DNA from: Leptospira ellisii
GTDB lineage: Bacteria > Spirochaetota > Leptospiria > Leptospirales > Leptospiraceae
Direction: 5' to 3'
NCBI RefSeq assembly: GCF_002811955.1
Contig: NZ_NPEF01000182.1
Span: 1-7,964 of the forward strand
DNA: 7,964 nucleotides
The notes beneath the pieces were generated by a model. That model saw nothing but the letters and a program-made list of their open reading frames with translations. It was not told the DNA's origin and did not search any database. This document shows, piece by piece, positions 6,825 through 7,964 of the stretch (positions are counted from its first letter, which is position 1; each line of letters begins with the position of its first letter). Position numbers and translations under genes: made by a program.

Positions 6825-7949
6825 CTATTTTTTCGCGGAATGGAACGCCCGAATCGCGGCGAAGACCTCTTCCAATTCCTCGTCCTTCATATAAGGAAAC
6901 AGAGGATAGTTAAGAACGGAAGCGCAGATCCTTCCCGTCGTATGTTTGTCTCCGAATTTTCCCTTGATGTAAGGTTTCGCTCCGGGTTGATCGCTCATCG
7001 CTCCGGGATAGATGTTTCCGAAACCGATTCCTTTTTCCTTCAGCGTTTCCTGAATATTCGGTCTTTCCTCCGGAGTGGAGAGCGTAACGTTGCAGTAACC
7101 GTTCTCTTCGTAATCCTTGGGAGGTCGGATCACGTTGACTCCGAGATTCGGGAGTATTTCATAATATTTTTGTGCACTTGCGCGACGCGATTTCAACCTT
7201 GCGTCGAGGTGTTTGAGGTTGATGTTCAAAAACGCCGCCTGCAACGTATCCAGTCTGGAATTCCAACCCACGTCTCCGTACGCGTAATGCGAAATCCGGC
7301 CGTGATTGGACAACATCCGGACCTTGTTCGCCAATTCCTCGTCGTTCGTGAAAAGCGCGCCTCCGTCTCCGGCTCCGCCCAAAACCTTCGCGGGATAAAA
7401 GGAAGTGGTGCTGATAAGAGCGTCTTTATAGATGGATACGCCCTTGTATTTCACGCCGAAACACTGCGCCCCGTCCTCCAAAAGGGGAATTCCCTTGGAC
7501 TTGCATAACTTGCGGAAGTCGTCGATGCGGGACGAACCCCAGCCGTAAAGATGTACGATGATCGCGGCCTTCGGCTTAACGCGATCCACCGCCTTTTCGA
7601 ATTCGGAAAAATCCATCTGAAGATCGTCCGGGTCGGTGTCCACGGTGTAGGGATCGGCTCCCACGTTGACCACCGATTCGAACGTCGCCCAAAACGTGGA
7701 ATCCGGAAGAAGAACCGCGTCTCCCTTTCCCACACCGAGCGCGCGCAGAGCCAACTGGAGAGCGTCCGTACCGTTCGCGCACGCGACGGAATATTTCGTT
7801 TGTGCGTAAGAGGCAAGATTCTTCTCCAAAAGGGAAACCTCCTCTCCTCCGATAAAGCTCGCATTCTTGCTGAGAACTTTCACCTTCTCTTCCCATTCTT
7901 CCAGCAGTCCCGGCTCAAACCTCTTGATATCTATAAATGGAACGCCCAT
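6825..7949 (-). CDS. DegT/DnrJ/EryC1/StrS family PLP aminotransferase (nucleotide-sugar type)
   Basis: This is a predicted cytoplasmic pyridoxal-phosphate enzyme that transfers an amino group, usually from glutamate, to a keto sugar nucleotide. Such enzymes commonly serve lipopolysaccharide or glycan synthesis. The 374-residue length is typical. Visible motifs are the N-terminal PFIDIKR (4-10) and [16 protein letters not shown] (58-73), which includes the phosphate-binding GTDAL. Others are PLLEDGAQ with Asp159, [16 protein letters not shown] with the Schiff-base lysine Lys188, [12 protein letters not shown] (228-239) and the C-terminal [16 protein letters not shown] (347-362). The exact sugar cannot be assigned. 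AGGAG (7960-7956) lies 6 bases before the ATG, which supports this start. Only 15 bases upstream are in the window, so its promoter and upstream neighbours are not visible. The 102-base gap to dps contains an apparent separate promoter. Confidence 0.9.
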   Translation of the reverse strand: MGVPFIDIKRFEPGLLEEWEEKVKVLSKNASFIGGEEVSLLEKNLASYAQTKYSVACANGTDALQLALRALGVGKGDAVLLPDSTFWATFESVVNVGADPYTVDTDPDDLQMDFSEFEKAVDRVKPKAAIIVHLYGWGSSRIDDFRKLCKSKGIPLLEDGAQCFGVKYKGVSIYKDALISTTSFYPAKVLGGAGDGGALFTNDEELANKVRMLSNHGRISHYAYGDVGWNSRLDTLQAAFLNINLKHLDARLKSRRASAQKYYEILPNLGVNVIRPPKDYEENGYCNVTLSTPEERPNIQETLKEKGIGFGNIYPGAMSDQPGAKPYIKGKFGDKHTTGRICASVLNYPLFPYMKDEELEEVFAAIRAFHSAKK

Positions 7950-7964
7950 TCGGCTCTCCTGTAT

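Overview
The window looks like chromosomal DNA from a spirochaete, most probably a Leptospira species. This rests on style and content: a spirochaetal-looking lipobox (LSGC), the receptor-hairpin wording '[11 protein letters not shown]', codon use rich in GAA, AAA, TTC and TCG, and the gene mix. Base composition appears fairly high for Leptospira. No marker gene fixes the genus. I see no RNA gene, insertion sequence, CRISPR array or phage gene.

Layout. (1) Positions 1-339: a short minus-strand ORF (68-229, 53 codons) faces an intergenic stretch packed with three consecutive palindromes (270-307). (2) 340-2261, plus strand: a two-helix membrane protein with a coiled-coil tail, translationally coupled through an ATGA overlap to a lipoprotein carrying two N-acetylmuramoyl-L-alanine amidase domains. 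This is probably a cell-envelope or peptidoglycan-remodelling pair. (3) 2262-2577: an AT-richer gap with a perfect TATAAT box and dyad symmetries. (4) 2578-5464, plus strand: a 789-residue fusion of a complete ammonium transporter to a HAMP-like region and a methyl-accepting chemotaxis signalling domain, then a small YcxB-like membrane protein 37 bases downstream. (5) 5471-7949, minus strand: a sugar-type DegT/DnrJ/EryC1 aminotransferase, a Dps mini-ferritin and a PhyH-type Fe(II)/2-oxoglutarate oxygenase, read in that order. Dps and the oxygenase are 25 bases apart and look like one operon. The two strand blocks converge with only 6 bases between stop codons (5464 and 5471).

The most notable gene is the Amt-HAMP-MCP fusion, which keeps the transport-pore residues of AmtB (twin histidines, pore Asp, Phe gate) and the methylation helices of a chemoreceptor. 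Its signalling tip, however, reads VKLG where chemoreceptors usually have a pattern ending in TN. It may act as an ammonium sensor-transporter feeding a chemotaxis-like pathway. The second notable gene is the tandem amidase, whose halves appear to use different third zinc ligands: Cys as in T7 lysozyme and PGRPs, and Asp as in AmiD.
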